Assembly: GCA_964608735.1 (NCBI GenBank)
Contig: CAZSPL010000003.1
Location: forward strand, 1-54,914
Source of the DNA: CAZSPL01 sp964608735
GTDB lineage: Bacteria; JAJVIF01; JAPKYR01; CAZSPL01
Reading direction: 5' to 3'
DNA: 54,914 bases
Shown: positions 52,175 through 54,914 of the stretch, in pieces
Layout: each line of letters begins with the position of its first letter
How positions within the stretch are numbered: the first letter of the stretch is position 1
Translations under genes and position numbers: made by a program
The notes under the pieces: generated by a model
What the model saw: the letters and a program-made list of their open reading frames with translations, nothing else
Database searches by the model: none
What the model was told of the DNA's origin: nothing

Positions 52175-53500
52175 TCACTCCCCGTTGACTTCCTCGATCA
52201 ACTCCAGCGAACGCCCCGTCGCCCCGGCGCCTTCCTCGACGGCCTTGAAGCATCGCTTGCGTGTCTCCTCGATGCGCTGCTCATCCTCGATGAGAAATTT
52301 CAGCAGAAGCGACAACTCGTGGATATCCTTCACCTCATAAGCGCATGCCCGTTTCCTGTCGCCGAGGTACGCCGCCATATCGCGGAAATTATGCACGTAC
52401 GGCCCATGAACCGCCGGCACCCCTTGGAATACCGGCTCCAGCAGATTGTGCCCGCCGCGCTCGATGAGGCTTCCGCCGATGAACGCCGCCTGCCCCAGGG
52501 CGTAGAGGCGCGCGAGCTCGCCGATGACATCGATGATTATAACTTCGTTCGATGAATTGAATCCGTCGAGTTTCGAAAACCGCGATGAATTGTAGTTCCA
52601 CCGCTTCACCGCGGCTTCGACGTCGGCAGTACGCTCAATATCCCTCGGCGCGATCAGCAGTTTCATCGCGGGATAAAGGCTCTTCAGCACCACGAACGCC
52701 TGCAGCATCATGTCCTCTTCGCCGGGATGCGTGCTTCCCGCGATGATGACCTTGTCCCCGAGCTTTATCTTCAGCCTGTCGCGGTAATCCCTCAACTCCT
52801 CCTCGGTCACCTTGAGGTAGCTTCCCTCGAATTTCAGGTTCCCGGTAACCCGCACTTTCGCGGGCGGCGCACCGAGTTCCTTGATACGTGACGCGTCGGT
52901 GGCGCTCTGCATGCCCAGCGCATCGTAGGAATTGAAGATGTAGCGGTACATCGGCCTCAGCCATCCCGGCGCGCGGTACATCGAGTCCGACACACGCCCG
53001 TTCAGCAGTATCTTCTTCGCGCCGATGCGGTTCAGCCCGCAGATGATGTTCGGCCAGTACTCGGTTTCAAGGCACAGGTAAATGTCAGGGCGTATACGCG
53101 CCAGCGCCCTCTTTATCGCCCATGGAAAATCAAATGGGAAATAATCGATATAGTCGAACCCCTTCAGGCGTTTCTTCGCCATGTCATAACCGGTCTTGGT
53201 GGTGGTCGAAATGAAGATGAATGCGTCGGGCCATTTCGCGCGCAACCCGTCGAGTATCCCGCTCGCGGCGGCGGCCTCGCCCACCGATACCGCGTGAAGC
53301 CATACCACGGGCGTACGCCCCGCTTTGTCCGGGAGCTTCCTGAAAAACCCGAACCGGTCGGACATCGTGCCGATGATATTGGGGTCGTTATTCAGTCTGA
53401 ATTTGAGGTAGAGGAAGAAAAACGGGTAGAACAAGTACAGAAGCCCGTTGAAGGCATATAGGATTAATGGAACACGGGGATACTTACGGCCTTCTCGCAT
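52175..53500 (-). CDS. waaA: 3-deoxy-D-manno-octulosonic acid (Kdo) transferase
   Basis: Transfers Kdo from CMP-Kdo to the lipid A precursor; inner membrane, GT30. 441 residues from ATG 53500 (TTG 53506 adds two). N-terminal membrane segment LYLFYPFFFLYLKFR, then VVWLHAVSVGEAAAA with the catalytic-type Glu, CLETEYWPNII, NGRVSDSMYRA, VIIAGSTHPGEED and GGSLIERGGHNLLEP, all family hallmarks. TAGAAT ends 6 nt before the ATG and there is no Shine-Dalgarno. This gene is the best evidence for an LPS-bearing outer membrane. Confidence 0.96.
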   Translation of the reverse strand: MREGRKYPRVPLILYAFNGLLYLFYPFFFLYLKFRLNNDPNIIGTMSDRFGFFRKLPDKAGRTPVVWLHAVSVGEAAAASGILDGLRAKWPDAFIFISTTTKTGYDMAKKRLKGFDYIDYFPFDFPWAIKRALARIRPDIYLCLETEYWPNIICGLNRIGAKKILLNGRVSDSMYRAPGWLRPMYRYIFNSYDALGMQSATDASRIKELGAPPAKVRVTGNLKFEGSYLKVTEEELRDYRDRLKIKLGDKVIIAGSTHPGEEDMMLQAFVVLKSLYPAMKLLIAPRDIERTADVEAAVKRWNYNSSRFSKLDGFNSSNEVIIIDVIGELARLYALGQAAFIGGSLIERGGHNLLEPVFQGVPAVHGPYVHNFRDMAAYLGDRKRACAYEVKDIHELSLLLKFLIEDEQRIEETRKRCFKAVEEGAGATGRSLELIEEVNGE

Positions 53501-53506
53501 CCGCAA

Positions 53507-53512
53507 ATTCTA
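53507..53512 (-). promoter_or_regulatory. -10 box for waaA (leaderless)
   Basis: TAGAAT on the minus strand ending 6 nt before ATG 53500; no -35 visible. Confidence 0.45.
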
Positions 53513-53570
53513 CCAGAAAATCGTTAGCCATGAATCATCCGGCCCCGCCAATCCCACGTCTCGCCCGCAT

Positions 53571-53669
53571 CAGGTAGCAGCTATCCTTCAGGGGACTGAA
53601 GGATAGCTGCTACCTGTACCTGGCTACCTGTACCTGCTATCTTTCAGTCCGCTGAAAGTAGCTGGTACA
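53571..53669. repeat. REP-like element: 21-bp perfect hairpin plus a second hairpin
   Basis: CAGGTAGCAGCTATCCTTCAG (first 20 bases shown are 53571-53590) pairs perfectly over 21 bp with 53596-53616 around loop GGGA. TACCTG units repeat directly at 53611-53635. A second hairpin at 53629-53669 has stem core CTTTCAG-TCCG-CTGAAAG and shares the CAGxxTACC vocabulary. It lies between the waaA promoter and the end of the ABC gene; it may also act as its terminator, although no T-run follows. Confidence 0.7.
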
Positions 53670-53676
53670 GGATCCC

Positions 53677-54774
53677 TCAATTAACAATCAGATTGACTTC
53701 AGTGGCCGAATCAAAGAAATGCGCTTTCGACAAATCGAGCCCCACCGCTATCTCATCCCCTATCGGCGCGCGGAAACTCTCATCGCTGTGAGCCGCGACC
53801 TCTTTCTCCCCAAGCTGCAGATAAAGCTGGTTGTATCCGCCGAGAAGCTCGACAAGGTTAACCTTGAGCCTGAGATGCGGCCCCGGTGCGTCACGCTCGT
53901 AAATAATCATGTCCGGCGGACGAATCCCCACGATGACATCCTTCCCCGCGTATTTCAAAAGCTTCTCACGCTTATCGCCGGCAACCGGGAACTTCACGCC
54001 CGATATTTCGCAACCGAGCCCGCCGCCTTCCGCGATGAGCGCGCCGTCGAAGAAATTCATCCCCGACGAGCCGATGAATCCGCCCACGAATTTATTATGT
54101 GGCGAATGAAAGACCTCTTCCGGCGTGCCTATCTGCTGGATTATCCCCTTGTCCATCACGACAATCTTATCCCCGAGGGTCATCGCCTCGACCTGGTCGT
54201 GGGTGACATAGACGGTGGTCGCTTCGAGTCTCTGATGCAGCCGCTTGATTTCGGCGCGAAGCTGCACCCGGAATTTCGCATCGAGGTTCGACAGCGGCTC
54301 GTCGAATAAAAACACCTTCGGGTTTCTGACGATGGAACGCCCGAGCGCCACGCGCTGCTTCTGCCCGCCGCTCAATTCCGACGGCCGCCGCTTGAGCAGA
54401 TCGCCGATCCCGAGAATCTCCGCCGCTTCATTCACGCGCCTGTCGACTTCATCCCTGTTGAGCCGCCGCATGCGGAGTCCGAACGCCATGTTTTCATAGA
54501 CATTCATATGCGGGTAAAGCGCGTAGGACTGGAACACCATGGCGATATCCCTGTCCTTCGGATGCACGTCGTTCACGAGCCTGCCGTCGATGAAAATCTT
54601 CCCGGCGGTGATTTCTTCCAGCCCGGCGATCATCCGGAGCGTGGTGGACTTCCCGCATCCCGACGGCCCGACCATCACCACGAACGATTTATCGTCCACG
54701 GTGAACTCCGCGCTCTCCACCGCGACGACTTTCCCGAAATGCTTGCTTACCTTTTCCAACCTGACTTCTGCCAT
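53677..54774 (-). CDS. UgpC/MsmK/MalK-type sugar ABC transporter ATPase
   Basis: Energises an ABC importer of sugars or glycerol-3-phosphate. 365 residues from ATG 54774; the frame is open upstream but MAEVRLEKVSKHFGK is the family start and TATAAT ends 7 nt before. Walker A GPSGCGKSTTLR, Q-loop FQSYALYPHM, signature ELSGGQKQRVALGRS, Walker B VFLFDEPLSNLD, H-loop YVTHDQVEAMTLGD. A C-terminal TOBE/MalK-type domain from ~240 (VIVGIRPPDMII). No permease or binding protein is in the window; such ATPases often serve several permeases. Confidence 0.94.
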   Translation of the reverse strand: MAEVRLEKVSKHFGKVVAVESAEFTVDDKSFVVMVGPSGCGKSTTLRMIAGLEEITAGKIFIDGRLVNDVHPKDRDIAMVFQSYALYPHMNVYENMAFGLRMRRLNRDEVDRRVNEAAEILGIGDLLKRRPSELSGGQKQRVALGRSIVRNPKVFLFDEPLSNLDAKFRVQLRAEIKRLHQRLEATTVYVTHDQVEAMTLGDKIVVMDKGIIQQIGTPEEVFHSPHNKFVGGFIGSSGMNFFDGALIAEGGGLGCEISGVKFPVAGDKREKLLKYAGKDVIVGIRPPDMIIYERDAPGPHLRLKVNLVELLGGYNQLYLQLGEKEVAAHSDESFRAPIGDEIAVGLDLSKAHFFDSATEVNLIVN

Positions 54775-54781
54775 GGGTGAA

Positions 54782-54787
54782 ATTATA
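54782..54787 (-). promoter_or_regulatory. -10 box for the ABC ATPase (leaderless)
   Basis: TATAAT on the minus strand ending 7 nt before ATG 54774; no clear -35 and no Shine-Dalgarno. Confidence 0.5.
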
Positions 54788-54861
54788 GTCCATCTTTTCA
54801 CAAATTTCCCTTGCGAAGCTGAACATCCATCTAACCGGCTCCCTTTCCACAACACGGGTGC

Positions 54862-54894
54862 CACGCCCACTTCGAGTCTTCGAGAATGGGCGTG
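54862..54894. repeat. Palindromic element at the right edge
   Basis: CACGCCCA (54862-54869) / TGGGCGTG (54887-54894), 8-bp perfect stem around TTCGAG repeats. Resembles dispersed REP-type hairpins; no gene is visible from 54788 to the window end. Confidence 0.45.
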
Positions 54895-54914
54895 CTCCTC
54901 CGTGACCGTTTTCC

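Overview
The window is about 55 kb of gene-dense, GC-rich chromosome from a draft assembly: two runs of ten Ns mark gaps. The organism looks like an uncultured diderm bacterium. A Kdo transferase (waaA) implies lipopolysaccharide and an outer membrane. There are many lipobox lipoproteins, type II secretion/type IV pilus style prepilins and an AMIN-domain envelope protein. The heat-shock operon is of the HspR type, with a degenerate HAIR operator over a consensus sigma-70 promoter. I see no rRNA, tRNA, CRISPR array, phage or complete insertion sequence. The phylum cannot be named from sequence alone.

Layout: 0-0.5 kb, the 3' part of a DUF4276 (TOPRIM-like) gene. 0.6-5.4 kb, pyrG, a large PKD-containing lipoprotein and purE. 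5.4-15.1 kb, an envelope cluster: a GT4 glycosyltransferase divergent from an alkaline-phosphatase-superfamily phosphodiesterase, a secreted protein with eleven GDDxY repeats, and two paralogous sulfatase-fold lipoproteins with Thr in place of the sulfatase Cys/Ser (one interrupted by an assembly gap). 15.1-19.5 kb, a small lipoprotein, two prepilin-like proteins whose genes overlap by 137 nt, a small zinc-ribbon gene and an AMIN-domain protein. 19.6-23.9 kb, dnaK-grpE-hspR-fmdB without dnaJ, divergent from a QueG-like 4Fe-4S protein. 24-39.4 kb, a run of large beta-propeller lipoproteins plus rtcB and a cold-shock protein. 39.4-41.2 kb, a DUF4276 + AAA ATPase pair resembling OLD/PARIS-type defence modules, with the ATPase cut by one in-frame TAA. 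41.3-47.1 kb, fmt, a GT39-like glycosyltransferase, a PASTA protein, an epimerase (rpe), fmdB and a UPF0173 hydrolase. 47.1-54.8 kb, SpoIID, DUF2905, CPBP protease, ruvB, a BNR-type protein, waaA and a UgpC/MsmK-type ABC ATPase.

Three observations stand out. First, the ribulose-phosphate 3-epimerase carries, inserted in frame after beta-strand 3 of the TIM barrel, about 95 residues that read as a FliG C-terminal (motor switch) domain. I know of no such architecture. Second, six lipoproteins share a roughly 350-residue N-terminal module (motifs HPFxGL, GFDVxGI, DGYxRWWNPxEF, FNYAVDACW) joined to different C-termini: PKD, seven-blade SBBP propeller, PQQ propeller, BNR propeller, PrcB_C. Third, at least six genes have a TANNNT box ending 6-8 nt before the start codon and no Shine-Dalgarno sequence, which suggests widespread leaderless transcription as in Deinococcus.

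Gene order gives partial context: fmt/PASTA/rpe is a reduced form of the widespread fmt-rsmB-stp-prkC-rsgA-rpe cluster, and ruvB/DUF2905/SpoIID neighbour each other in many bacteria. All functions are inferred by reading motifs; no database search was run.
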